A DNA stretch of 64,000 bases. Source: Phytophthora sp. 'mugwort' (lineage: Eukaryota > Oomycota > Peronosporomycetes > Peronosporales > Peronosporaceae). The translations under genes and the position numbers were made by a program. Below the pieces are notes generated by a model, which saw nothing but the letters and a program-made list of their open reading frames with translations, made no database searches and was not told where the DNA came from. The stretch is taken from positions 2,878,001 through 2,942,000 of the forward strand of contig JAUCEF010000003.1 of NCBI GenBank assembly GCA_033558025.1, in the 5' to 3' direction. Positions 34,160-46,000 of the stretch are shown here, one piece after another. How positions within the stretch are numbered: position 1 is the first letter of the stretch; each line of letters begins with the position of its first letter.

Positions 34160-35850
34160 TTGACTTGTCACGCATCGCTGCATGCCAAAGACGAAGCGTC
34201 GCCTCTTTTTGCCGGCTTTCAGCACTGGGTGTCGAACTTCATGGCGCGGTATTCGCTCTCGTTGCGACGTCGGACCAACCTTACCACACTTTCAAATGAG
34301 ACGCTAGTTGACCGGGCTGTGTCGTGTATACTTAGAGAGAGAGTTATCTATTTAACCTTATCGGCTGCAAGATGTCTGAAATTTACTAAGTCTGTCAAAC
34401 AGTGCCGGGGCTTGTAGCTGGGCCGGTTTCTGGTCTAGACTGGTCACTTGCGATGACGTCTGTCTCGGTGAGTGAGATAAAATGTTGACACACAGAATAA
34501 CTCTTGTGCCTTGAATTGGTAAATTGGGCCTTCGGCTTTCCCGCTTCCCTAGGACCCGTAGCTGTCTGAGACTTGATATTCGGTTAGCTGCCGTTGGTAA
34601 GCCCATAGTTTGTTTGGCGTTTGTATCATCACTGCTGCTTGCCAGGTGCTGTCTTTCATCCTGTCTTCCAGTTATTTCAGTATTCGTTTCAAATCGTGTT
34701 CCGTTCTTTATTAGCGCCTGAATGGTTGCTTTTTCAGAGCCTTGACAACATGTTGTTTTTTGCTATTCTATCAGGGACACGCCATTGGGTGCCATGAATC
34801 AACGGGTGAGCGACAAATACCAGTCCGCCTTGATCTTGGCTTCCTCTTTGTTTTACCGTATCCGCCACTGTGTCGTATATACTTCGTCTTTTTCTGACGA
34901 CTGAGCTTGGTTTGAGTAGCTAAACGTATCTCGAGATTAGCGCATAGTGCGGCCAAGTTTGTTTTTGCGCCTCGTCGCGCGTACCTGCGCGAGGTGACGC
35001 CAAAAATGGACAAATGCCATACCGTTCTCATGGACAAGACTGCTGTTTACTTCGATGACTCGCGTACACAAACGGTGGACATATGATGTGCCCTTTTCAT
35101 GGTAGTTCGCTCAACTGTATACGTGTATTACAGCAATTCTGGCCGTGACAGCTAACGGTCAGAAGTACCCACAATTTTGATTTGAAAGGCAAAGACAAAC
35201 CGTCTTTTAAGAAATCGATGGTGCCTACGTGGCGTATCAGAAACGCGCCTGGGTGGATAGCAACCTCTTGAGGCATTGCATCGATCTGCTATTTTCTTGA
35301 GTCGCTTACAGTGATGGCAAGTTTCTTGTCTGGAGCTCGATGAGGACACATATTTCGCGCGACGTTAAGGCCAAATGCCAGTCACGTGGGATCGGAACGT
35401 GTGTAATTCCCTGTGGGCTTACCTCGTACCTGCTAGCCGGCGATAATGTCATCTATCGAGGACATCTTGTGCGCCGAGATCAACGCGTGGAAGGAAATCG
35501 GTGGCGTACAATACACCGAGGGAGGCAATCCAAGACCACCAGCCATAGCTACTGTGTGGGGCTGGATAAGGCGGTCTTGGTGCGCTACTGAAAGCGAGAC
35601 TGTGCTGAGCACGATTATAGCGACAGGCTTTTGCCGAGAACCCGTCTGACTGGTTATTTGCTCGCCATGTTGTGTATGAAGGGACTTCTTTGGATCGCTG
35701 ATCGAAATTTGCTGCTGAAAGCGAGGCAGACGTCTTTAACTTCGACGAGATCGACGACGCTCTCGACGATGTTATCACTTTGCACCACTTTGCACGAGGA
35801 ATAGATACTCTACCCAAATATAACACATTTCTTCGTTTTCGCAAGTTTGT
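34160..35850 (+). pseudogene. Pogo-like DDE transposase pseudogene, interrupted
   Basis: At 34200-34333 there is a CENP-B-type DNA-binding segment (F-M-A-R-Y-S-L-S-L-R-R-R-T-N-L-T-T-L, then L-V-D-R-A-V-S). After an interrupting insert the sequence resumes at 34868. The catalytic domain starts at ~34985-35085 with V-L-M-D-K-T-A-V-Y-F and S-R-T-Q-T-V-D. At 35330-35460 follow segments like S-M-R-T-H-I-S-R-D-V-K-A-K-C-Q and R-G-I-G-T-C-V-I-P. At 35446-35800 a C-terminal part has C-A-E-I-N-A-W-K-E-I and a final acidic end. Stops and frameshifts throughout show that it is inactive. It differs in sequence from the pogo-like pseudogene at 6.4-8.2 kb. Confidence 0.7.
34334..34867. mobile_element. 534-bp insertion with 17-bp flanking duplication (unclassified)
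   Basis: The segment is flanked by ctgtgtcgtgtatactt (34317-34333) and ctgtgtcgtatatactt (34868-34884), which differ at one base. Both copies encode the same R/T-V-S-x-I-L stretch of the transposase, and joining across them gives a continuous reading. No LTR, inverted ends or coding sequence are seen in the insert. A long flanking duplication fits a LINE/SINE-type insertion best. Confidence 0.45.
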
Positions 35851-36077
35851 GGCCCGATTTTAATAGCTAGGAGACCAAGCAGTGCTCGGGCATTTCCGTT
35901 ACTTTCTGGATTCTGAGCTCGGCTGGGCGGCTCCTACCATTACGCTTAGTACTGAGAATGTTCTACTGGTTTACTTATGCTATGAATATGTGTGTGTGCC
36001 TGGCTACGAAATTCTGCAGCGTGTACGCCGCAAGTCTTTCCAGATACTTTTTTGCTCTCTGTGTCATGCGCTACTGC
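35851..36077 (-). other. 3' flank of the Fanzor relic
   Basis: This 227-bp strip lies between the end of the pogo-like pseudogene and the stop of the Fanzor frame. In active Fanzor elements the guide RNA is made from the region overlapping and following the 3' end of the gene, so any guide-RNA remnant would be here. No structure was established by eye. Confidence 0.25.
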
Positions 36078-38230
36078 CTATGCCGCGCTCGGTCGTTTTG
36101 TTACCCCTCGCTTCGCTTTCAGACCGCTTCGGAGCAGTTCCAGTATGTCCCTCGCGGCGTTAACGTCCCGGTTCCAGAAGTTGGCCTTGTTCGACTGTTG
36201 ACACAGTACAAGACGTTCCTGGTACCCTTGAGCACGAACTTCTTGTCCGCGAGCTTGGGGTTTCGGAATTCCCGCTTCTCCGCAATCTCATTGATCTCCC
36301 TCTTCGACGGCCGATCCTTCATCCGAATGTCCACGTCGTCCTTCCCCCCCTCATCTTCGTGAATAGCCTGGCCTGCTTGAGGCGCTTGTGGCATCCAAAA
36401 CTCGTCCATCGGGACAATAGTAGCCCGCCTCTTTAACGCCTGGACGAACATCCTGACTGGTCCGGTGGTGTGGCCCTTGATCCTATCGCACCTGCTCAGG
36501 TTTCCGTAGGTGATGCACGCCTACTTGCTGACTTTGGGCACGTGTCGCTCGCCAACGTATCCAACACCTTCATCTTTGCGCGGTCTTGCGTGAACATCCA
36601 ATGGAGAAGTGCCTTCTCCGCAGAGGACGCCCGCAGGAACCGCATTACTCCAAAAACCACAGCAGCTGCTGGAAGTACGCATCGTAGCTCAAGGTCTTGA
36701 AGGACGGTATCGCACGGCTGATCGCATCGTACCTCGGTTCCCGCTTCTTTAGGTTTTCGTTCTAGAAGCGAAAGTCGTTCATCCTTCATCCTCTCCAGAT
36801 GCCGGTACTCGCGAGTAGAGATCTCCACCACATTATCACTCCGCTGAGGCCGATGTTGACGCTGACGACGCCGGATTCATCCTCTGCGTTTTCTTCGTCT
36901 ACCGTTGGAGATGACCCACCAACACGGCTGTAACGAGATCGGGATCAATTCCTATGAGCACGTCGGGAGCGTAATCCGGCACAAGCTTGAACAGCGCCTT
37001 GGCAAAACTGCCCCTGTCTGCACTCTATTCCAGCGTCTTCGCTTTCTTTTGCTTGGGGCTCTTCTCGCCAGTAAGTTGCATGACGCCGTCGTTCATTTTC
37101 TTCCTTTTCTTCTTGGAGTCCGTTGACTCGACTACTACCACGGGAGGCGCTGTAAGCAGTGGAATCATGCTCACTGGAGCAGCCTAGCCGTTGGTCTTCA
37201 CCTCGTCTTCGAATTTGCGGCAGCATGTTTCGAACCGACCCACGCAAAAGACTGATCATGCCCTCGCTCTTGCGCGTTAGGAAATCTTGACAGTAAAAGG
37301 AAGTTGGTAAGGGCTCGTTATCTTCTTCGTCCGGACGGTCTTCAACTGTTTTTCAGCCACTCTTCAACCTGCGGGTGGTCATGCCTTGTAAAAAAGGACC
37401 GTAGAAAGTGCTTGCGTTAGTCACGTATGCCGCTTGATATGACGTGACGACTGGTAACAGCGAGTACACTCGGGCTCCATTTCCATCGGGTGCTTTTCAA
37501 CGAATGCCTCAACAGCTTGCGCAGGAAATGCCCGCATTCGCTCGTATCGCCACTGCCAAGGGACCGTTCCTATCCACGCTCGCAACTCGAGTTCCACCGT
37601 ATGTGTTCAGTCATCCCACTGCGTCCACGACTTCACCATTTTCCCCGTAAGGTTGCCATCGGCGTCTTTCGCAGGAACATACTTGACGCGAATGCAGCTG
37701 TCGGCAAGGCATTTCGTGTCTCGGTACTTGAGTTCCAGCTTGCGTAGCGAAAGCGAATGTATTAGTGCAGCCGGCGGCGGAAATGTAAACAATCACGTTC
37801 GCAGCGTTTACCTTCATTGACCTCGCCATCTCGTCGATCCTGGAGCTTCCATTTACGACCTTTCCCGCTTCATATGTCTCTGCCCGTTCCCTTCCCGCCC
37901 AGTACCGTAAACAAGTCGTGTGAAAGCTTGAATAGTTTGCCTCGTACGAACTGTAGTTTGCAATCGTTGCACTGAAGCAGCGGTAAAAGAATATCTGATC
38001 GAGCTCGGGCATTTCCTCGATTTCCTTCGGACAGGACAGAGCGTGCAGGTTGGCAAGATGCCAGCCCTCCAGCTGAACTTATGTCATAAAAACGCAGACG
38101 CACCCGATCTCCGGAAGCACTTTCGGCACACGGATGACCGAAGTCAGTTTGCTGATCCCGATGAAGTGCGTGTCTTTGGTCGAGCGATTGAGTCGGCAGA
38201 CGGGCCTTATAAGGCATCTCTAACCGGGAA
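36078..38230 (-). pseudogene. Fanzor (eukaryotic TnpB-like nuclease) pseudogene
   Basis: Fanzor proteins are eukaryotic relatives of TnpB/Cas12 that cut DNA guided by an RNA made from the element. On the minus strand, in order but in shifting frames, the following are seen. An N-terminal helical part includes E-L-D-Q-I-F-F-Y-R-C (~37990). A Lys-rich stretch near 37100 resembles a nuclear signal. RuvC-I reads L-I-G-I-D-P-D-L-V-T-A-V, with its Asp at 36944-36946. A helical segment with W-M-F-T-Q-D-R-A-K-M is at ~36590. RuvC-II reads V-P-M-D-E-F, with its Glu at 36401-36403. A zinc-ribbon start G-C-H-K-R-L-K-Q-A-R follows one frame over. N-P-K-L-A-D-K-K-F-V-L-K is next. RuvC-III reads F-W-N-R-D-V-N-A-A-R-D-I, with its Asp at 36165-36167. 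The usual D-P-G is D-P-D. At least three frame changes make it non-functional. Confidence 0.8.
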
Positions 38231-40134
38231 ATAGCGTCTATAAGAATTATTAAAAAAATAATATTTTTTTTTCAAAATTAATTTGATTTTTTTATTATCA
38301 TAAAATTATGGGTTTTTTTGAAGATTTCATATTAAGATGGCGTCCAACTCGGAGTCCTGCGTCGCCGCCACGGTCTCAAACGGACAAGGCGTGGCTGCAT
38401 CGGGGTCCTGCATCTCCGCCGCGGTCTCGAAAGGAGGGTACCACGCATCAGAATCCTCAGTCTCTTCGGCGACGTCTACTCGTCGGGGTAGTCGTCGTTC
38501 TCTTGCTTGCGCCCCATGGCGCAGAAGGAATGAGACCGAACGACTGGTCACAGAAATCCCTCCTCTCCAAGCACTTTCCACTCATTGCTTGTATGGCCAA
38601 GTGCAGCAAATTCTCTTGACGTATTAAGTGGTATTGAATATGCACTAACTTAAATTTCATGTGTCAACGTACTGGCGTAATCGTCAGCCTACCAAGTGTT
38701 TGAACGTGGTCCTTCACTTTTCTGGGGATGTGTGTGTCTTTCCATGAAGGCGTCAGTAATAATAGATTATTTATCCTGAATGAGGCACTCGACGCGCACT
38801 GTTTGTTGTTCTTGCGGCCTTACACTACAGTTCTTCGCGGCTATCAGGCTGCACAATATGAGCGCATTTTTTTGTCCGGGTTCAGTCGTCTCATGTCTTT
38901 ACCCTCCTCACTCACGCGTCAGCAGGTCCTCTGAGGTCGGAGCCTCTTAATTCGGCAACCCGTTGCTGCCCATACACAATGCGACTTACGCGAACGAATA
39001 CCCTAGTAAGTCATACCCGTCGAGTCGGTTGCTCTTAGAATTCTGTGCTAGATTAGCCGTTTCCGAGGACCACGCGAACCGTCGCTTGCCCAAATAGGCG
39101 ATCCTTCCTGTGAATGATGCACTCCACACTTGTTCACCCTTCCTACTCACAATTGCATATTCTGGTGACTGTTTAGGTTTGAAGTTAGCGCAAGGACTTC
39201 AAAAAGCAAACTGCGTGGACCAAGTGGGAACGCAATGACCAAGTTGGACTACTATCGTTCATGCCAGTACGATGACGAAGCTACTGGCGCGAGCAGGTTC
39301 CGCCTCTCCGGTCCTCCTCTCACCGGGGCTGGTTTGTAGCTCGACACTAGCTATCGCACAAAACTTAGCTGAGCGAATGTTACTCCAACTGCACCGGTGA
39401 GACCTGATATCGTCATGTGAATCATAGGTCCACACGGTTTACGATGCAACCGTTGCGGGGAACAGGAGAGGCAAGAAACTCGATCATGTAACATTTATCG
39501 ACGAGGTTCGGCCTGTAGCATCTTACCCCTCGATTTCTATTCTAGAGACACCACGCTTCGATGTCAGCGCTGACGTCATATGGCGTCGAAGAGTGAGTCC
39601 CTTTTCACCCGACCGATTGCACACGTTAATAGAACATCGTGATCTTCTGTGAAAACATGTTGAATCTTACAGCCACCATCGAATGCAGATCGCTGTCGTT
39701 GCTCAGTTGGTTGACACTAATCGATTCATCGATGGTGGTTGAATTGGATATGAGGGTCCAAGACGTTACAAGACCCCAGCTATGCGACCATCGCCGCCAC
39801 GTTTTGTTCTTGGAGCGGGTTATCAATTTATCTCTCGTATACGGGAGCTTCTGCTGCTCGAACGAGCGAAATGCACTATTAAAAATCTGCGATTTACCTT
39901 GTAGCACTTGAGAACTCCTCCGTATTTTGCCGGGCTGAGATACCACCCACGGACCTTCCTCTGTAGCATTGTGGTATCAAATTTGACCATTAACCCGATA
40001 ACAATGTGGAGCCGAAGTGAGGTCTGAATGAGAGCCGTTACCCTGCCAACGGGCGGATCTTGTGTTTCTTTCTACGAAGTTGTCGGTATTTACCCTGAGG
40101 GATGCGCACTGTTTGCTGTTCTTGTGGCTTCACA
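38231..40134. other. Geneless stretch with simple and direct repeats
   Basis: An AT-rich tract (T and A runs) at 38245-38310 borders the Fanzor relic. Three worn copies of a ~51-bp unit follow at ~38347-38500. They read as a repeated acidic peptide on the minus strand. A segment at 38731-38830 recurs in the same orientation at 40060-40140 (both contain a gcgcactgtttg...gttcttg block). No gene is supportable. Confidence 0.4.
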
Positions 40135-41460
40135 CTACCGACAGCGGCGGATAGATGTAACTAGCGGAAATATGTGACCATTGTCTAAGTTTAGAGAAGG
40201 TTGCTTCAAATACGCTACGAATATTGGCGTGGACGAATCGGCATATATTCTACCAATGGGATTACAGACTGACACTAGCAGAAAGCTGTTTGATTCACCG
40301 GCACGCACTTCTCGCACACTGGCGCTATCATTGGCCTGAACATCAACCTCGTTGAGCACGTTGAACTCATCCAGCGCTCCCTGCATGTCGCTGCTCGACA
40401 TTCAGGGACAGCTTTATCGAGCAAGTTCCGTACGGTATCCGCTGTTATAAACCGAAGCGCGAGCATAGTTTGGTCGAACATGTAGCGGCGCCTCCACGAT
40501 ATTTCGGGAAGCCCGTTATGTACTGCTGCTTGTGCGCAGTTGCGTGCCATGTGTTTTTGAGCGGTGCCATCACGGCCACTTCTAACGGCTGTGAGATGCC
40601 GGTGTATACATGTGGCACGTAATGGACACTTATCCTCATGCGCCTCCCTCCACCGACTTGTCCTGAACGCTTTGCATCTTGTGTGTCTTTAGTGAATCGA
40701 ACAACACAGAATAGCCGCAAACGTTAGGTCGAAATGATGTATGTATCCATTCCAGCATTACCTGTTCGTCGAACCACGCGTTCGCCTGGACGGAGCACAT
40801 GGCACGGGATGGGGCACATACGCCTGCATCTCCTTCTTCACATCGCCTCCGGGCTACCTACCCCTTGAACACAAAGTGCGGCGGAAGCACCAAACCATCC
40901 GCGCGCACAAGCACAGCCATTGCGATGTGCTGACTGCCAGAACCTGCCGTTTTAGTGCAGGCACCACCCGTGCATTAACTTTCTCTATAGTAGTTCGGGA
41001 CGTCATCGATGCGAAAATCGCCGTTTGATCCATGTTAAAGACCCTCATACGAGGGTCCACAGATGGATTCAACAACATCACGCTCCCTTCAATAACTAGG
41101 CAGGTCTCGTCACAAACACAGCTTTGGCAAGGAGCATGTCCTCACGTGAGGCGCGGCCGCGAGTAGTTACACGACGCAGCGTCAGCTGATTTCGTTGTAT
41201 CCGTAGAAGTAGGATGTCCTCGTGCTGCAAGGGAGCGCCGCCTACTCCCTCCAAGCTTGAGCGCCGATGAGCGCTTCGTCTCGAGCAGGTTGTCTATATG
41301 CTTGACCCACGCTAACACTGTGACATGGTCGATGTCGCGAGCGCAAACTCACGAAACGATACTTCAGCCGGTCGGCGAAGGTACGCCTCGGCAGTCGCTA
41401 GTCTGTAGCGGTTCGTCAGCCGGAGCGGAATGCACCCAGCTGACATTTTAACGGGGTTAC
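40135..41460 (-). pseudogene. Pogo/jerky-like DDE transposase pseudogene, third copy type
   Basis: Read from ~41460 downwards on the minus strand. An N-terminal helix-turn-helix segment (A-E-A-Y-L-R-R-P-A-E-V-S-F-R-E-F) is at ~41400. A middle linker follows, then the catalytic start V-F-N-M-D-Q-T-A-I-F at ~41025-41050. A later segment P-H-V-Y-T-G-I-S-Q-P-L-E-V-A-V-M at ~40560-40620 resembles the catalytic end of DDE_1 transposases (usually Q-P-L-D-V). A worn C-terminal region runs to 40135. Frameshifts and stops separate these parts. It belongs to a third pogo-like lineage in this window. Confidence 0.65.
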
Positions 41461-41902
41461 ACGAAGGTAACACGAGTATAGCCGTGCTACGTGTCACCTT
41501 GCAGTAAGTGGTACTTGGTACCACTTGTATTAACGGGATTTCAGTACGTGGCCACAGGGCCACTCGATATGCATTTGACTAGGTTTAACTATGGTAGATA
41601 GTTAGAATCATACATTTACATCGCAGGCGGTTTTGCCGCAGATAAGCAAACAAATAACAGTTCAGTTTTAGCATCAAAGAGAATATTGCGCTAAGTTTAG
41701 GAATACAGACTCTTGAGTCTCTAGTGGTATAACTAGAGCGGTCTAAGCCTCTGCGGAGACCTTAGGGGTTAGGATAACCACAGCTAAGACTCGGGGAGTC
41801 ATATGTCTTCCTCTGACGTACTACGCTACGTAGCCCCGCTGCACCTGGTAACACTTGCAGTCAATCCCGCACCTGAGTCTTAGGACTATTCCTCGGTGAG
41901 GA
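41461..41902. other. Likely 5' LTR and leader of the gypsy element
   Basis: No coding signal. The sequence leads into the gypsy gag, and its right part should be the 5' LTR and leader. A tggtaacacttg segment at 41849 could be a primer binding site (starting tgg), but no second LTR was found to fix the limits. A short palindrome (agtggtac-ttg-gtaccact) lies near 41507. Confidence 0.35.
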
Positions 41903-42931
41903 TGGAGCAGACAGCGCTTTCTAACCTGTCCCCAGAGCCAGCAAGACGCGCTGAAAAAGCTTATGTCTTTGCTCGGCCCTGAGGGCATAACGCATTTTGC
42001 TTCGCAAGGACCGGACGAGGTGAACGCGCGTCTGGAGGCGTTCTAAAGTTACGAGAATGCTCTGTTGGAGGTGCTCCAACAGAGGATGTCGGCGTCTGCA
42101 CCGACGTCGACGACATCGCAGGATGGGGCCTCCCGGCCTAAACTGCCCGTCGTGAGTGTTAAGATTTTCGAAGGAAAGGAGGGAGAGAACCTCGTGTGGA
42201 TCCGTGAGATCGAAATGGCGATGGGATCGGCCATGCTCCGTACTGATCAACAGCGCGTGACGCTAGCGATCTCGAAGCTCGGTGGCCGAACACGAGAATG
42301 GGCACTCACGTGCGGCACGTCGGTGGGCGCGGCCTTCCCGAGCTGGGAAGAGCTGGAACTCCAGCTTTCGCAAGTATTTGCTCGGCCTAATCAGGCGTAT
42401 CGCGTGAGGTCGCGCTTTTTGAATACCCGCCAGGGTAATAAGGACTTGCTGGACTTCGTCCAGGAGTTGCGAACTCTGATCGCCAGCATACGGCCGATCC
42501 TCTGCCAGAGGCAGTGACTGTGACAGTCTTTATGGAGGGCCTCCGCACTGGCGTGGCCAGGCCGGAAGTCTTCCGCACTCACCCTTCCTCTTTTGAAGAG
42601 ACCGTGAGAGTGGCGTTGAACGCCGAGTTCAACTTCAAGTCGTCTCGACTTGGCTGGGCGTTGCCAACGCTACTCCGTCCGAGGGACCGGTCCCTATGAA
42701 CCTCAGCTACCTGAAGATGAGGAAGCTGAGCTTCACGCTGCCGAGCAGCGTATGGGTGTTCGTCGGTGCTTCATCTGCCGAAGCACCACCCATTTGAGGG
42801 CAACCTGCCCGTCACGCAGGTGGTGTCAAGCTCCTACAAACTACTTTGATCTGCATCGAGCCAAGCAATCGGCTCGTCGCGGAACGGCGACACTCAGTAG
42901 GCGCGGGGCGTCCCTGCTGGGGAAGAACTGA
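41903..42931 (+). pseudogene. gypsy gag pseudogene with CCHC knuckle
   Basis: Capsid-type sequence in two main frames. One part is at 42065-42517 ([15 protein letters not shown], then F-P-S-W-E-E-L-E and R-S-R-F-L-N). It continues at 42514-42699. A CCHC zinc knuckle C-F-I-C-R-S-T-T-H-L-R-A-T-C lies at ~42770-42810. An early stop near 42045 and a frameshift near 42510 break it. Confidence 0.75.
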
Positions 42932-43023
42932 GTTCTGTTGAGCCTCATGGAAGTGGAGGGCAACAGGGCCCAGTCCCGGAGAGAGCCGTACTCCCTAACA
43001 CGGAACGTGTATGCAAGCCGGGC

Positions 43024-46000
43024 TTGCTCGTCGTCAAGGCGACGATGAAGGGCTTTAAGATGTCATGGATCATCTTGATCGATTCCGGAGCGTCGGGCAA
43101 CTACGCTCGACGCTCCACGATGAAAGGAAGTCAGCAGTACGCTGAGGTGCTCAGGGAGCGCAGGAATTACATCATCACTGTTCGCCTAGCGACGGGGACC
43201 CGTGTCACGGTGCCCAAGGTTCCTATGAACCAGGGTGTGAAGTTTCTCGATTTCGATAGCGTGGAACGCTGTCTAGTGCTGGACCTAGATTCGAGATACG
43301 ACCTCATCCTGGGCATGGCATGGCTGGAACGTCATGAGCCATGATTGATCAGAGGTCAAGACCTTGGTCGCTACGCGCTTTACTCCTGGTGGAGCTTTGG
43401 TGAGTCATGAACCCACCGCTAGGATGCAAAAAGTGCTTTTGGCGCGGGCACTGAACCGAGTCGGTTAACGTGCTGGACATCGGAGTATCCGAACCTGCAG
43501 ACACTGAAGGTGTCGGACAAAAGTCCCGAGCAGAGCTCGTGGGCTGTGACTGGAGCGGCAGGAAACCCGTTGGGTGACACGGTGACATTTGTCACGACAA
43601 CGACACTCATCATGATGCCGGTGTGTCGTTACACGCCATGCGTGGCGTGGCCGGCAGTGCGCCGGGGCACCATGGCCGCCGGCCTCAGGATGCAAGTGGA
43701 GCGGCATGCAATTCGCTGGGTGACCGACGTCATGGTGACATTGGTCACGACAGTGACACTCATCACGACGACGAGTTGTCGCTACACGCCATGCGTAGTG
43801 CGGCCGGACGTGGGCCGGGCCATCAAGGCCGAGGGCCCACTGATGAAGATGACGTGGCACGTATTCCACGGGGTGGAGACTGCGAGCGTCGCAGCTCTGC
43901 GACGTTGTCGGTCAAGACATATCAGTCTCGGGTGAAATGCACACGGTGCAAGCACCTGGAGACGCAGCTGATGTGACTGTTAGGACCTCTCCGATGCAAA
44001 CAGTCTCAGCGGGGAGAAGGTTACCACCCCAAGCATCAGCCATGAGACAAAGAGCGTCTGATGCGTCTAGCACTGACGAGTAAAGAGACTCCTGGTGATA
44101 TCGAGCATCTATATACACTCGTCAACGGAGTGACAGGGGAAGTCGATGGCGACATCAGTCTAGAGATTATTCCCACTGGGGACGCTCTGTTGGAGCTGGA
44201 CGAGATGTTCATGGCTGAGTTCGGCGACGCCTTGAAGGCCGGCGTGTTAGCCGAGCTGGTAATTCTACGACCTGAAGAGGAGTTAAACTCGTCGTCGCTT
44301 TTGGATAAAGCAGCCCTTAAGGACACCAAGAAGGCGCTGAATGCGCGGGCTGGACCCTCGATCCTCAAGGACCCCTCGGATCCGTTCTACCCTTTGGTGA
44401 AGGAATATCAAGACGTGGTCTCGAAGGAACCTCCCACGAGGCTACCTCCGGATCGAGATGTACGTCATGAGATTGACCTGGTTCTGGGAACCAAATACTG
44501 CGTGACAAGGCAGTGGCCTTTGCCGCGAGAACAGTGTGACGTCATTGACGCGTTCTTCCGTGCTAAGCACGAGGCGGGTATGGTGCGCGAGAGCAAGTCT
44601 CCGCACTAACGTCTACGTTCTGTGTCAGAAAGCCGAATGGCAAGTGGCGAATCGTTCATGCTTTTAATAAGCTTAACTCGGCCACCATTCCGGCGCAAAC
44701 GCCTATTCTTAGGAAGGACGTTCTCCAGAACAACATGACGGGGTATACGGTGTACAGTGCCCTCGACTTGGTCGATGGATACTGTCAATTGCTCATGCGA
44801 GCAAGCGATATCCGCTTACGGCGGTCAGCACTCCGGGCGGTATGCTCTGGCAGTGACTAGTAATGCCCCAAGGGCTGCCTGCGACGTTCAATCGTCTTGC
44901 GACGCAACTGTTCAGGCCCCACAGGACGTATGCTCAGACATACTTCGATGATATATTCGTTCACAGTCGTGCGGAGCACGGAAATACTGATGTGAAGAAC
45001 CACATTGAGCACTTTCGAGCGGTGCTCTGAGAGCATGCGCACAGTCAAGTTGTATGCCAACACTGACAAGTGTGTCTTCGACGCTGAAGAGATCCCCTTT
45101 CTGGGATGCTTCATTGGGAAGCGAGGCCTTCGAGCGGATTCCGCTATGGTCAAGGCCATTGTAGATTGGCCGGTTCCAAAGAGCCAGAAAGACTTACGGA
45201 AGGGGCTTGACCTGGCCGATTACGTGCACAAGTACAGCAAGAATTATGCTGAGGTGGCAAGGCCACTGTCCAATCTCATTAAGAAGGATGTGGACTGGTG
45301 TTGGAACAGCGGACATCAAGTGGCTTTTAAAGCCATTAAGGAGAGTCTCCTTTAGGCGTCGATCCTGGCGTTGCCAGATCCCGATCGTCCTTTCAGTGTC
45401 GTCTGTGACGCGTCGGACTTTGCCATCGGCGAGTGCTTTGTCGCAAGCAGACGCTAAAGGACGTGAACGCGTGATCGCGTTTGAGTCTAGCCAGCTCAAG
45501 GCTACTGAGAAGAACTATCCAGTTCATGAAAGAGCTACTTGCGATGAAGCATGCGCTCGCCAAATTCAGGTTCACCTGCTCGGCTCCAAGGCGTTTGTGA
45601 TCTACATTGATCATGCGTCGCTACGCACTGCGACGCAGTCGCCTCATCTCTCTCAGAGAATGGCCCGTTGGCTCTCCTTATTTGCGGAGTACAACTTCGA
45701 GGTGAAGTACAAGCCTCGCAGGCAGAATGTCTTGGCTGATGCGTTATCACGCAGACCAGACTATAAGATCCCTCACGTCACGACGGTTACTTCGTCTGTG
45801 ACAGACTTGATCCGCGAGGCGTACGCGCGTGACGAATCCTGCGTAGCTCTACTGCATGCGCTACGAAGCGCGGAGTTTGCTAACTCAGACATTAAGCTGT
45901 CAGCGCGGTTTGCGCATTGATACACTCTCGAGGAGAGCCTATTGTACTACAGTACTGGTCCAGAAGACACCCCACGTGTCGTGGTTCCTCACGAAGAGGA

